A stretch of DNA of 64,000 nucleotides. It comes from Pseudobutyrivibrio xylanivorans. Lineage in GTDB: Bacteria > Bacillota > Clostridia > Lachnospirales > Lachnospiraceae. Each line of letters begins with the position of its first letter. The first letter of the stretch is position 1. Positions 1-8,234 of the stretch are shown piece by piece. Made by a program: the position numbers and the translations under genes. A model generated the notes under the pieces. It was not told the origin of the DNA and did not search any database. It saw nothing but the letters and a program-made list of their open reading frames with translations. The stretch is from the NCBI RefSeq assembly GCF_008935055.1, contig NZ_CP043028.1, forward strand, positions 1,335,901-1,399,900, given 5' to 3'.

Positions 1-37
1 TACACGGGAGCTTATCCCTACCTGCTTAAGCGAATAC

Positions 38-126
38 TTATAATAAGGGGTTGGTTGACAGTTTTTGTTGCCGGATGTGATAATCCAAAAAGCGGCTCGC
101 CATACCAATTACTCCCCTTATTATAA
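38..126. other. Long inverted repeat, candidate structured RNA
   Basis: Positions 38-50 are perfectly complementary to 114-126 (13 bp). Inside, 51-55 pairs with 104-108 and a small GGAT/ATCC hairpin sits at 73-86. On the minus strand the first internal loop reads GGGGAGUAA, faintly like the 5' part of the yybP-ykoY manganese riboswitch, but the other conserved parts of that family are not clear. No gene is visible in 1-245, and any controlled gene would lie outside the window. Confidence 0.4.
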
Positions 127-190
127 AAAAATAAGTGCAGATGTCAGAGTTAATTACTCTCTAACAACTACACTTTTATGGTACTAAATA

Positions 191-220
191 GCGGCCCCAC
201 ACTACACAGTGTAGAGCCGC
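191..220 (-). terminator. Probable terminator after the AraC gene
   Basis: GCGGC at 191-195 pairs with GCCGC at 216-220 around an inner CTACAC/GTGTAG dyad, giving a GC-rich hairpin 25 bases past the stop of the AraC-type gene. The minus-strand tail is only moderately T-rich, so this could be a weak terminator or a 3'-end stabilising hairpin. Confidence 0.45.
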
Positions 221-245
221 AGGGTATACATTGTCCCACGTAGTA

Positions 246-1130
246 TTACGAAATGTTCGGTTTCTTGGCATCGGTACTCCAGTACATACTTTTGAATTCT
301 GTAGGAGTGCAGCCTTTCTGAAGCTTGAACATACGTATAAACGAAGATATTGAAGTGAAGCCACAATTAAGTGCTACATCAGTAACGGAAATGCCTGGCT
401 CCACCAAAAGATCCTGTGCTTTTGCAATACGTTTTTGATTAACGTATTTGTAGAAGCTGGTGCCAGTGAACTGCTTGAAGAGTCGTTCAAAATAGAACTT
501 GCTGAAGCCGCTCATGTCGGCGATATCATCAAGCTTCAAATCCTCTGAGCAGTGTGCGTTAATGTAGTCACAAATCTCCATAAATTTTGGAGCATACTCT
601 TCTTTTACGATTGGATTGTAATTCGTATTTACGTTAGTGTTGGAGTAGTTGGTTCCAATTAAAACTAGCATCTTCAGGAGCTTGCTGTAGATATTCACCT
701 CGGAAAATGGCTCGTTTGCCATATACTCCTCGCGGATATCGATGAGCATCTCTTTTACTATACCGTGAATCTCAGGATACTCTTCCTTTGTGATGACACA
801 ATATGGGGACATAATTGAAAACAGAACCTCCACATCCCTCATGAATCTAAGGGTGGTGGTGTTTGGCTGAAAAATAATTCGGCGACCTGTAGGCGGCGCA
901 ACGATAGAGTGCACACACCCTGGACAAATAATGCAGATATCCCCCTCCTGAAGCATTACTTCCCCATTTGAAAAAACCATTTTGTAAGTATTTTCCACTG
1001 GCATAATAATTTCAATTGCTGGGTGCCAGTGCATTGGATAGTCTTCGTACTGTGTATTATCATAAAGCTTCAAGCTAGTGCTCTGCTTATAGTTTACGGT
1101 CTCAAAAATCCCATCCAGGCTTTCGATCAT
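246..1130 (-). CDS. AraC-family transcriptional regulator with N-terminal cupin
   Basis: DNA-binding regulator of 294 residues. The N-terminal half is a cupin-like sugar-sensing domain (HWHPAIEI near residue 34, then a GDICIICPG strand). The C-terminal ~100 residues carry the two helix-turn-helix units of AraC proteins: DDIADMSGFSKFYFERLFK, followed by the VTDVALNCGFTSISSFIRMFK unit. The start is supported by GAGAAGGA just upstream. It is divergent from the importer gene at 1553, so the likely target is that sugar operon. The inducer cannot be read from sequence; an arabino- or xylo-oligosaccharide is inferred from the GH43 gene in the same cluster. Confidence 0.9.
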   Translation of the reverse strand: MIESLDGIFETVNYKQSTSLKLYDNTQYEDYPMHWHPAIEIIMPVENTYKMVFSNGEVMLQEGDICIICPGCVHSIVAPPTGRRIIFQPNTTTLRFMRDVEVLFSIMSPYCVITKEEYPEIHGIVKEMLIDIREEYMANEPFSEVNIYSKLLKMLVLIGTNYSNTNVNTNYNPIVKEEYAPKFMEICDYINAHCSEDLKLDDIADMSGFSKFYFERLFKQFTGTSFYKYVNQKRIAKAQDLLVEPGISVTDVALNCGFTSISSFIRMFKLQKGCTPTEFKSMYWSTDAKKPNIS

Positions 1131-1552
1131 AACATCCTTCTCCTTCCAGCCCCATCAAGGGCAATAATTGATAAAAACCTCCGTCTTCAATTCTTGCGCA
1201 TATTCTGTAAATAATCAAGCTATTTTTGCAAAAATTCTCAACAATTTTATCCACATTTGTGCAACTTTACCCAATGCTCTGCAATTTGATAGTCAATATT
1301 ATACAATACAACGTTATCAAGCCCTAACAAATTAGCAAGATTTAATAATCAACTAACAACAATTTAAATGAATGTGAACAAATTGTGTGCTAAATTAAAT
1401 ACAAGAGAAAAGTTAACAGACAAATGAAACAGATTTGACGTGTCTGTGGTTTGTCAATGTCAAAACTGAATAGGGGGAAGTTCATTTGTCTGATTCAACG
1501 GAGATGCTTTTAAATTGCCTCTGTTGAACAACCGTTAGAAGGAGGAGACATA
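1131..1552. promoter_or_regulatory. Divergent control region between araC-type gene and sugar importer
   Basis: This 422-bp AT-rich spacer holds no ORF of note. It contains an inverted repeat ACAATTT/AAATTGT (1359-1365 and 1380-1386) and a TTGAC/GTCAA dyad around 1434-1463, either of which could be an AraC-type binding site. The importer gene has a strong ribosome site, AAGGAGGAG, ending about five bases before its ATG. The exact promoter was not identified with confidence. Confidence 0.5.
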
Positions 1553-2854
1553 ATGAAAAAGAAATTGTTTGCGACTTTAATGTCAGCAATGATGGTTGCA
1601 TCTTTATTTACAGGATGTGGCTCATCAGCAGGTTCATCTGATTCTGCTTCAAGCTCAGGCTCAGATGCATCAGCAGACGGTGTACAGGAGATTACCTGGA
1701 TGTTCTGGGATGATCTTGATGCTACACAGGATCTTATCTCTCTTGGATACAAGGAGAATGTTGAAAGATTCAACAAAGATTACGAGGGCAAGTATCACGT
1801 TAACGTTGTTACAACAAACCTCGAAGAGTACTATGACAAGTTAAATGCATTGGTTGCTGCAGACCAGACACCTGATGTATTTATTGTTAGCCCAGGTCCA
1901 CAGCTTACAGATTATGTAGCACCTGGTATCGCTGCTCCACTTGATGACTATCTTAACGATGGTTGGAAGGATACATTCACAAGTGATGCAGTATTTACAC
2001 AGCAGACATACGACGGCAAGATTTACGCAGTACCTCTTAATACAGCTGCTGCTTGCTGCTTCTATAACACAGAGATGTTTGAAAAAGCTGGCGTTGAAGT
2101 TCCTACAAACTGGGATGAAATGCTTACAGCTTGCGACAAGCTTCAGGCTGCTGGCTACACACCAATCACAATCTCAGCTGGTACAGCATGGTGCCTTTCA
2201 ATGGTAGCTGGTTACCTTTGTGAAGCTGAAGGCGTTGACCTTTCTAAGCTTGCAGATGGTTCTGCTTCATGGGAGGATGGAAAGCTTGAAGCTGCTGCAA
2301 CAAAGCTTGTAGAGCTTTCAAAATACTTCCAGCCTACAGCTGCTGGTGATACAAACGACGTTGCTACAGCAAACTTCTACAACGAAGAAGCTGCAATCCT
2401 TATCCAGGGTTCATGGGCAATTGGTCAGATCAACGGTGAAAACCCAGACTTCGAGTCTAAGTGTGGTGTATTCCAGTTCCCAGGCGTAAAGAGACTTATT
2501 GCTAAGTCTGATTCACTCTGCATGAGCTCATCAACAAAATCTCCTGAGGCATGTGCTGCATTCATGAAATACTTCACAGATGACACAGCTCAGAAGTACA
2601 CAGCAGAGGTTGGTGGAAAGATTCCTGTAACAAAGGTTGAGTACGATGCTTCAGCAGCACCTGCACAGCTTTCATACGTAATGGATATCTTTGAGAACGC
2701 TCAGGGTACATTTGGTTTCTATAATGAGTCAATGCCTACAACAGAGACAGGCTCACACTTCGATGACACAATGGTATCAGTATTCCTTGGTGACTTAACA
2801 CCAGCAGAGGCTGCTACCGATATGGAAGAGTTCTACAAGGCAAACTGCCGATAA
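1553..2854 (+). CDS. Sugar ABC transporter substrate-binding lipoprotein (family 1)
   Basis: Extracellular solute-binding protein of 433 residues. The signal peptide ends in the lipobox LFTGC, with Cys22 as the lipidated residue, followed by a Ser/Gly/Ala-rich tether. The body has the layout of family 1 (MalE/UgpB-like) binding proteins: EITWMFWDD at the start of the mature fold, TPDVFIVSPG, YAVPLNTAAACCFYNTEMF, and ILIQGSWAIGQ. It captures an oligosaccharide for the permeases at 2996 and 4011. No ATPase gene is in the cluster, so a shared MsmK-like ATPase elsewhere is expected, as is usual for this importer class. A terminator directly after it probably makes this gene more abundant than the permeases. 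Confidence 0.93.
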   Translation: MKKKLFATLMSAMMVASLFTGCGSSAGSSDSASSSGSDASADGVQEITWMFWDDLDATQDLISLGYKENVERFNKDYEGKYHVNVVTTNLEEYYDKLNALVAADQTPDVFIVSPGPQLTDYVAPGIAAPLDDYLNDGWKDTFTSDAVFTQQTYDGKIYAVPLNTAAACCFYNTEMFEKAGVEVPTNWDEMLTACDKLQAAGYTPITISAGTAWCLSMVAGYLCEAEGVDLSKLADGSASWEDGKLEAAATKLVELSKYFQPTAAGDTNDVATANFYNEEAAILIQGSWAIGQINGENPDFESKCGVFQFPGVKRLIAKSDSLCMSSSTKSPEACAAFMKYFTDDTAQKYTAEVGGKIPVTKVEYDASAAPAQLSYVMDIFENAQGTFGFYNESMPTTETGSHFDDTMVSVFLGDLTPAEAATDMEEFYKANCR

Positions 2855-2883
2855 CATTCTTTTTCTTCAATACCTTTATTATA

Positions 2884-2915
2884 GGGGCGCAACTTCCCTG
2901 CGCCCCGATTTTTTT
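2884..2915 (+). terminator. Intrinsic terminator or attenuator after binding-protein gene
   Basis: GGGGCGCA (2884-2891) pairs with TGCGCCCC (2899-2906) with a 7-base loop, followed by GATTTTTTT. It lies between the binding-protein gene and its permeases, a usual place for partial termination that sets importer stoichiometry. Confidence 0.85.
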
Positions 2916-2956
2916 ACCATTCAGAGGCCAATAAAATTAAATTAGTGCTGAATGGT
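2916..2956 (+). other. Second hairpin in binding protein-permease spacer
   Basis: ACCATTCAG (2916-2924) pairs perfectly with CTGAATGGT (2948-2956). It directly follows the terminator T-run. It has no T-run of its own, so a role in mRNA 5'-end protection of the permease message is more likely than termination. Confidence 0.6.
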
Positions 2957-2995
2957 AGGTAGTAAATAACTAGCAAAAAGTAAGGAAAATAAGTT

Positions 2996-3880
2996 ATGGA
3001 TAAATTACTTCGAAATAAAAAAGCCATTGTCATTTTCATGGCACCAGCGTTAATTTTATTTACATTCATCCTTTTTATTCCAATCTGCCAATCAGTTTAT
3101 TATTCTTTCTGTGATTACAACGCTTTGACACCAGCGAAATGGGTTGGATTAAAAAACTATCAGGGATTACTTCAGGACAAGACACTCAAAATTGCATTAA
3201 AGAATTCTATTTTCTTCCTGATTTATTCTTGCGTAACTCAGCTTATAATGGGTCTCTTTCTAGCGGCTCTTCTTACAAATATAGATAAAGGAAGAAACCT
3301 TTTCAAAAACATCATTTACCTGCCATGCGTTCTTTCATCTGCTGCACTTGGTTTGTTGTGGATGTTCATTTTCAGTCCAAAGCTTGGTATCAATCAGCTT
3401 CTTCAGAAAATAGGTATGGAAGGACCTCTTTGGTTGATGGACACCAAGGGCTTCATCATACTTCCAATGTGGGTAATCGCATTCGTTGCTTTATGGCAGT
3501 ACGTTGGACAGTCAATGATGCTTTACATGGCTCAGATTTCAGGCATTAGCAAATCATTATATGAAGCAAGTTACATTGATGGTTGCAGCAAGGCCAAGAG
3601 CTTTAGATACATCACTCTCCCGCTCGTTCGACCTATGGTTGCAACCGCAATGTCACTTAACGCCATCGGTTCTCTGAAATTCTTCGACATGATTTTCAAC
3701 ATGACTGAGGGTGGTCCAAACCACAAGACTGAGGTGCTTGCAACTCACCTTTATCAGCAAGGCTTCAAGTATTTCAAATACGGTTACGCCAGTGCAATCG
3801 GCGTGTTACTCCTCGTGCTTTGCCTCGCCGTTACGTTGTTTATAAATAAAGTAGTTAAAACCGAACCATACGAGATGTAA
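2996..3880 (+). CDS. Sugar ABC transporter permease, MalF/UgpA type
   Basis: Integral membrane permease of 294 residues with about six hydrophobic segments. The first spans residues 10-30. The cytoplasmic EAA loop that docks the ATPase is visible as LYEASYIDGCSKAKSFRYI followed by TLPL, in the second half. Its length and loop match the UgpA/LacF branch of CUT1 oligosaccharide importers. It pairs with the permease at 4011. A ribosome site, AAGGAAAATAAG, precedes the ATG. The substrate is not readable; the adjacent GH43 suggests xylan- or arabinan-derived oligosaccharides. Confidence 0.92.
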   Translation: MDKLLRNKKAIVIFMAPALILFTFILFIPICQSVYYSFCDYNALTPAKWVGLKNYQGLLQDKTLKIALKNSIFFLIYSCVTQLIMGLFLAALLTNIDKGRNLFKNIIYLPCVLSSAALGLLWMFIFSPKLGINQLLQKIGMEGPLWLMDTKGFIILPMWVIAFVALWQYVGQSMMLYMAQISGISKSLYEASYIDGCSKAKSFRYITLPLVRPMVATAMSLNAIGSLKFFDMIFNMTEGGPNHKTEVLATHLYQQGFKYFKYGYASAIGVLLLVLCLAVTLFINKVVKTEPYEM

Positions 3881-3901
3881 ATGTTTATAAAATAGAAGTG
3901 A

Positions 3902-3992
3902 ACATCTGTAGCTATAAATCTCTATGTATTACAAAAGGGAAGCATTCTAAGCTGACCGGAGTAATACATAGGATTGAGAGCGTAACAGATGT
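3902..3992 (+). other. Two-tier hairpin between the two permease genes
   Basis: ACATCTGT (3902-3909) pairs with ACAGATGT (3985-3992), and inside it CTATGTATTAC (3922-3932) pairs with GTAATACATAG (3961-3971). The outer arms close about 18 bases before the next ATG, so the element occupies almost the whole 130-bp spacer. It has no T-run and so is not a standard terminator. A role in mRNA processing, stability or translation of the second permease is inferred. Confidence 0.7.
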
Positions 3993-4010
3993 GGACTATA
4001 GGAGTTTATT

Positions 4011-4838
4011 ATGAAAAAAGTTTCTATTTGGCAAATAATTATATATATCTTTTTGATAGTAATGGCAGTGCTTTATTTAGCTCCATTGCTTTGGACCTTC
4101 AATGTTTCTTTTAAGACAAACAAAGAAATTTTCACTGCTCCATTTGCACTTCCGCAGGATGCAACATTTGAAAACTTCACCTTCGCATGGACAGCTGGTA
4201 AGCTGGGTATCGCAACACTGAATTCATTTATTGTCTGCGTTGTAACACTGCTCCTCAGCATGATTATCGGTTCCATGGCAGCATTCGGCATTGCCCGTCT
4301 GCGTTGGAAGTTTTCACACCTGGCACTTGTATATTTCCTTACCGGAATGATGATTCCTGTACACTGCGTTTTGATTCCTCTTTTCACACGTTTTGCAAAG
4401 GTTGGACTTTCAAACAGCCTTACAGGTCTTGTTCTTCCATATTTGACCTTCTCTCTTCCAATCACAATCTTTATCATGGTTGGATTCTTTGAGGGAATGC
4501 CAAACGAGCTTATTGAAAGCGCCTGCATCGACGGTGCATCAATCTACCAGATTTTCTTCAAGGTTTGCCTTCCACTAGGAAAGACTGGTCTTTTTGTAAC
4601 AGGCCTTATGACCTTCGTAGGAAACTGGAACGAGCTCTTACTTGCAATGGTATTTATATCTGATGATATGAAGAAAACACTTCCTGTTTCTCTTTCAAAA
4701 TTCGTTGGACCTTATAATACAAACTACTCACAGATGTTTGCAGCCATCATCATCGCAATCATACCAACTATTGTTGTATATTGCGCTTTCTCTAACCAGA
4801 TTGTAGATGGATTGACTGCGGGCGCGGTAAAAGGCTAA
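4011..4838 (+). CDS. Sugar ABC transporter permease, MalG/UgpE type
   Basis: Second permease of the importer, 275 residues, about six membrane spans. The EAA loop reads LIESACIDGASIYQIFFKVC then LPL, and the protein ends in the VDGLTAGAVKG tail usual for MalG-type CUT1 permeases. The ribosome site is TAGGAG, shortly after the two-tier hairpin. It forms the membrane channel with the 2996 product. Confidence 0.92.
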   Translation: MKKVSIWQIIIYIFLIVMAVLYLAPLLWTFNVSFKTNKEIFTAPFALPQDATFENFTFAWTAGKLGIATLNSFIVCVVTLLLSMIIGSMAAFGIARLRWKFSHLALVYFLTGMMIPVHCVLIPLFTRFAKVGLSNSLTGLVLPYLTFSLPITIFIMVGFFEGMPNELIESACIDGASIYQIFFKVCLPLGKTGLFVTGLMTFVGNWNELLLAMVFISDDMKKTLPVSLSKFVGPYNTNYSQMFAAIIIAIIPTIVVYCAFSNQIVDGLTAGAVKG

Positions 4839-4893
4839 CCCGCTAGCGCAAAAGCATCAAAACTATTACTTACAGGAGAATAAAACAGAAGAA

Positions 4894-5868
4894 ATGAAAG
4901 CACAAAACACCCCACTAGTTACTGAACTATTTACAGCAGATCCATCTGCTCACGTTTACCAGGACAGAATTTACATCTATCCTTCTCATGACATACCTCA
5001 TAATGGTGAGGACAATGACAACGGCGATGAGTATCAGATGGAAGATTATCACGTTTTCTCAATGAGTGAGGACAGCGACGAAGTCATCGACCACGGAATG
5101 GTTTTACATCAGAATGATGTACCTTGGGTAAGCAGCCAGATGTGGGCTCCAGACTGTGTATTAAAGGATGAGGTTTATTACTTAGTTTTCCCTGCAAGAG
5201 ACAAGGATGGTAACTTCAGACTTGGTATTGCAGAAAGCAAAAATCCAGCTGGACCATTCACACCACGACCTGAGTGCATACCAGGAAGCTTCAGCATTGA
5301 CCCTTGCTCCTTCATCGATGACGATGAGAAGGTATATATTCTTTTCGGCGGTCTTTGGGGCGGTCAGCTCGAGAAATATCGTACTGGCAGCTTTGATTCT
5401 AATGGCACTGAGCCACCAAAGGATGAGCATGCTGTATGGCCTAAGATTGCTTTAATGAAAGATGATATGTCTGAATTTGCAGAGGTTCCAAGAGATATTG
5501 TAATCCTTGATGAAAATGGCAATGAGCTTTTAGCTGGCGATGAGGACAGAAGATATTTCGAAGATCCATGGATGCACAAGCACAATGGAAAGTACTACTT
5601 CTCGTACTCAACTGGCACCACACACTATATCGTATATGCGGTATCAGATACACCATATGGTCCATTTACTTATCAGGGTCGAATCCTTGAGCCAGTACTT
5701 GGTTGGACAACCCACCACTCAATAGTAGAGTACCACGGAAAGTCCTACCTCTTCTATCACGATTGCGAGCTTTCAAACGGCATCAATCACCGCAGAAACG
5801 TAAAGTACTGCGAGCTCTCGTATAACAGCGATGGCTCAATTAAAACTATCGTTCCAGAATACGAATAA
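4894..5868 (+). CDS. Glycoside hydrolase family 43 (beta-xylosidase/alpha-arabinofuranosidase type), cytoplasmic
   Basis: A 324-residue single-domain GH43 with no signal peptide, so it probably works inside the cell on oligosaccharides brought in by the preceding importer. The three acidic residues of the five-bladed propeller are visible: general base Asp16 in TADPSAHVY, pKa-modulating Asp136 in SIDPCSF, and general acid Glu223 in RYFEDPWMH. WAPDCVLKD and TTHHSIVEYHGKSYLFYHD are further family blocks. The ribosome site AGGAG is about 15 bases from the ATG, longer than usual. The exact bond cleaved cannot be read; xylosidase, arabinofuranosidase or exo-arabinanase activities all occur in this family. 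Confidence 0.9.
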   Translation: MKAQNTPLVTELFTADPSAHVYQDRIYIYPSHDIPHNGEDNDNGDEYQMEDYHVFSMSEDSDEVIDHGMVLHQNDVPWVSSQMWAPDCVLKDEVYYLVFPARDKDGNFRLGIAESKNPAGPFTPRPECIPGSFSIDPCSFIDDDEKVYILFGGLWGGQLEKYRTGSFDSNGTEPPKDEHAVWPKIALMKDDMSEFAEVPRDIVILDENGNELLAGDEDRRYFEDPWMHKHNGKYYFSYSTGTTHYIVYAVSDTPYGPFTYQGRILEPVLGWTTHHSIVEYHGKSYLFYHDCELSNGINHRRNVKYCELSYNSDGSIKTIVPEYE

Positions 5869-5878
5869 TATACACAAT

Positions 5879-6041
5879 GAGCCCCCAGTTACGGCTACAA
5901 GCCTTAGAGTCTCTTACTAGATGTAAGCTAAAGCTTACTAGACCACAAAAGTTGATTGCTAAAGCAATCATCCTTTTGGGATCATATTTCGGCTACATGC
6001 CTCATTCAGAGACCTAAGAGCTTGATGCCTACTGGGGGTTC
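5879..6041 (+). repeat. Intergenic hairpin family, copy A (expanded loop)
   Basis: One of four related elements (others at 18720, 20616, 44448). The outer stem 5879-5889/6031-6041 is followed by TAC, a CTTAG/CTAAG helix with an A bulge, and a GTCTC/GAGAC helix. The apical region holds GGC-UACAU-GCC (5991-6001). Uniquely, this copy has an insertion carrying two hairpins with the same tip, GC-TAAA-GC (5923-5938 and 5954-5969). It lies between convergent genes and ends in CTTTATTTTA, so it may also terminate GH43 transcription. Confidence 0.75.
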
Positions 6042-6066
6042 TTTATTTTAATGGGTGTATTATTAA

Positions 6067-6906
6067 CTAACCTTTAACGGCGCCTTCGGCAATTCCGTTG
6101 ACCATATTTTTCACAAGACAAAAATACAGTAATACGATAGGTACCGCTATAAATACGCTGCCTGCTGCAAAGCGAGCGAATTCTGTTTCATCCAGACTCA
6201 TTAGTCCTACAGCAACAGTGTATAAATCCTTTTCCTTTAACAATAGCTTTGGCAAAATAAAATCTGACCAAGGCCAAGTGAAGGAAGTCAATGCCGTGTA
6301 CACGATAATAGGCTTTGACAGGGGCAAATTAATTTTCCAAAATATCTGGGCTGAATTTGCTCCATCTATCTTTGCTGCCTCATCAATAGCCTTTGGGATA
6401 GTATCAAAAAAACCCTTCTGTGTCAGATACCCCATTGGTGCACCTGCTGCATAAATGAGTATCAATCCCCAAATCTGATTAATCAATCCAAACTGAGTCA
6501 TTAAAATATATATGGCAGTCATTCCCATAAATGAAGGAAACATACTTAGCACCATGGTTGATTTCATCATCGGCTTTCTTGCTTTAAAATCAAAACGCGA
6601 CATTGTGTAAGCCGTAAGTATTGTGAGTAATGTTCCAAGGACACAGCTTCCCACAGCCACAAAAAGGGTGTTTAAAAACCACCTTGGATAATTGTACATA
6701 GTAGTATCAGTAAACAGCTTCTTGAAGGTATGTATGCTATAGCTTGTTGGGAAGAATCCATCAAAGGAATAAATGCTTCCCGACTTTGAAAACGAGGCTA
6801 ACACAATCCACAGACATGGAAAGAAAAATATGAATGCGACAGCTATAAGACAAACATAAGTCAATGTCGTATCAATTATTTTACCCGCAGAATTACTTTT
6901 TATCAT
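6067..6906 (-). CDS. Maltodextrin ABC transporter permease, MalG type
   Basis: A 279-residue membrane permease with six predicted spans. Its EAA loop reads AIDEAAKIDGANSAQIFWKI then NLPL, and the tail is VNGIAEGAVKG as in MalG. It overlaps the MalF-like gene by four bases (ATGA), showing translational coupling. Last gene of a five-gene operon whose GH13 enzyme and large MalF point to starch-derived maltodextrins. Confidence 0.92.
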   Translation of the reverse strand: MIKSNSAGKIIDTTLTYVCLIAVAFIFFFPCLWIVLASFSKSGSIYSFDGFFPTSYSIHTFKKLFTDTTMYNYPRWFLNTLFVAVGSCVLGTLLTILTAYTMSRFDFKARKPMMKSTMVLSMFPSFMGMTAIYILMTQFGLINQIWGLILIYAAGAPMGYLTQKGFFDTIPKAIDEAAKIDGANSAQIFWKINLPLSKPIIVYTALTSFTWPWSDFILPKLLLKEKDLYTVAVGLMSLDETEFARFAAGSVFIAVPIVLLYFCLVKNMVNGIAEGAVKG

Positions 6907-8222
6907 TGGAAAGTATCCTCCTCTTTAAATGATGGCGAATTCACGTATACAGCAAGCGATATAATTGATGTAATCGCAAAAATAATCAAACTAATAGCTG
7001 CACCAATACAATAGTAATTATTGTCGATGGACAGGTTATACAGCCAGTTAATTAGTAGGTCAGTATCACTTGCCAGGAAATATCCATCCAGATACAATCT
7101 GCCTCTCAAGAAATAGAAAATTCCAAAGTTATTGAAATTTCCAATAAACTGTCCCAACAAAACAGGCATGGTGGCAAATAGCATGAAAGGTAAGGTAAGC
7201 TTTTTAAATTGCTGAAATGCAGTTGCTCCATCAATTCTTGCTGCCTCATAAAGTGACATATCCCTATTCGACAAATGTCCAGTAGCAAGCAGCATAATCG
7301 ACGGAACGCTTATCCAGCAATTGACCAAAAGGCCAATCACACGAGCAGACCATTTGGCATCCAAATCAAGGAAGCCAATTGCCACCCCACCATTTGCTCT
7401 AATAATCTGATTGATTGGGCCACCATAAGAAAACATAAACTTAAAAGCAAGCAATGTTATAAATCCTGGAATTGCATACGCAAGGACTGGAAATGCACGC
7501 CAAAAAGCTTTCCCCTTTACGCAATCCTTATTCAAAAGAAGTGCCAGGCCTAGCCCCGCAAAGTAATTTAATGTAGTTGAAGCAAAAGCCCACAAGATAT
7601 TCCAGCCTAGGATTCGTCCGAATGTAGGCGCAAACTTTGATAATGTAAATATCTTTCGAAAATTATCCAGACCAACCCAATCCACAAGCTCTGGTGGAAC
7701 GATACTACCACCATAGTTTGTAAAGGAAATTAGTATCATGAATATAATTGGAAGAATATTGAAAACACAAATTCCGATCACAGGCAAAATCAACACAGTG
7801 ATGTAGAATTTACTGTCCAGTAATTCCTGAAGCTCCTGTAGGAAGGTTTTTGGTCTCTTCCCATTTTTAACTTGCTCTTCGATTCCATATACATCCTTCA
7901 AATTAAGGATATACAGACTGATAAAACCAGCTATTACAATCCATGCAAATATTCCCATCAAGAGCATTACAACAGAATTATCCCCAACCGTACCAAGCCA
8001 TGCATCTGCTTTATTTGTACCTAATGTAAAAAATCCAGTAAGGTCATCAATACCACGACGTACCAAATACAGAATAAACGCAACTTCAACGGCTAAAAAA
8101 AGCAAACCCTTTGCAACCGAACCATAAAGTATCTGCCCACTTCCCATAAAAAGTGCAGAAAGCTTCACTTTATAGCTACTGGTCTTTATTGCATTTCCCA
8201 TTTTTTCAAAACAATTTCCCAT
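6903..8222 (-). CDS. Maltodextrin ABC transporter permease, MalF type with N-terminal extension
   Basis: At 439 residues this is longer than ordinary CUT1 permeases (about 290). It resembles long Gram-positive MalF/GanP permeases, with extra N-terminal hydrophobic segments (residues 15-65 and 85-110) before the core transport domain from about residue 135. The EAA loop LYEAARIDGATAFQQFKKLT lies near residue 325. It pairs with the MalG-type protein downstream. ATG at 8222 is used here; a second Met at codon 8 is possible. Confidence 0.92.
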   Translation of the reverse strand: MGNCFEKMGNAIKTSSYKVKLSALFMGSGQILYGSVAKGLLFLAVEVAFILYLVRRGIDDLTGFFTLGTNKADAWLGTVGDNSVVMLLMGIFAWIVIAGFISLYILNLKDVYGIEEQVKNGKRPKTFLQELQELLDSKFYITVLILPVIGICVFNILPIIFMILISFTNYGGSIVPPELVDWVGLDNFRKIFTLSKFAPTFGRILGWNILWAFASTTLNYFAGLGLALLLNKDCVKGKAFWRAFPVLAYAIPGFITLLAFKFMFSYGGPINQIIRANGGVAIGFLDLDAKWSARVIGLLVNCWISVPSIMLLATGHLSNRDMSLYEAARIDGATAFQQFKKLTLPFMLFATMPVLLGQFIGNFNNFGIFYFLRGRLYLDGYFLASDTDLLINWLYNLSIDNNYYCIGAAISLIIFAITSIISLAVYVNSPSFKEEDTFQ

Positions 8223-8234
8223 AATAAAAGCCTC

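Noticed and set aside
4073..4528. 151-codon minus-strand ORF opposite the MalG-type permease
   Set aside because: No ribosome site or family pattern; the plus strand encodes a clear permease.
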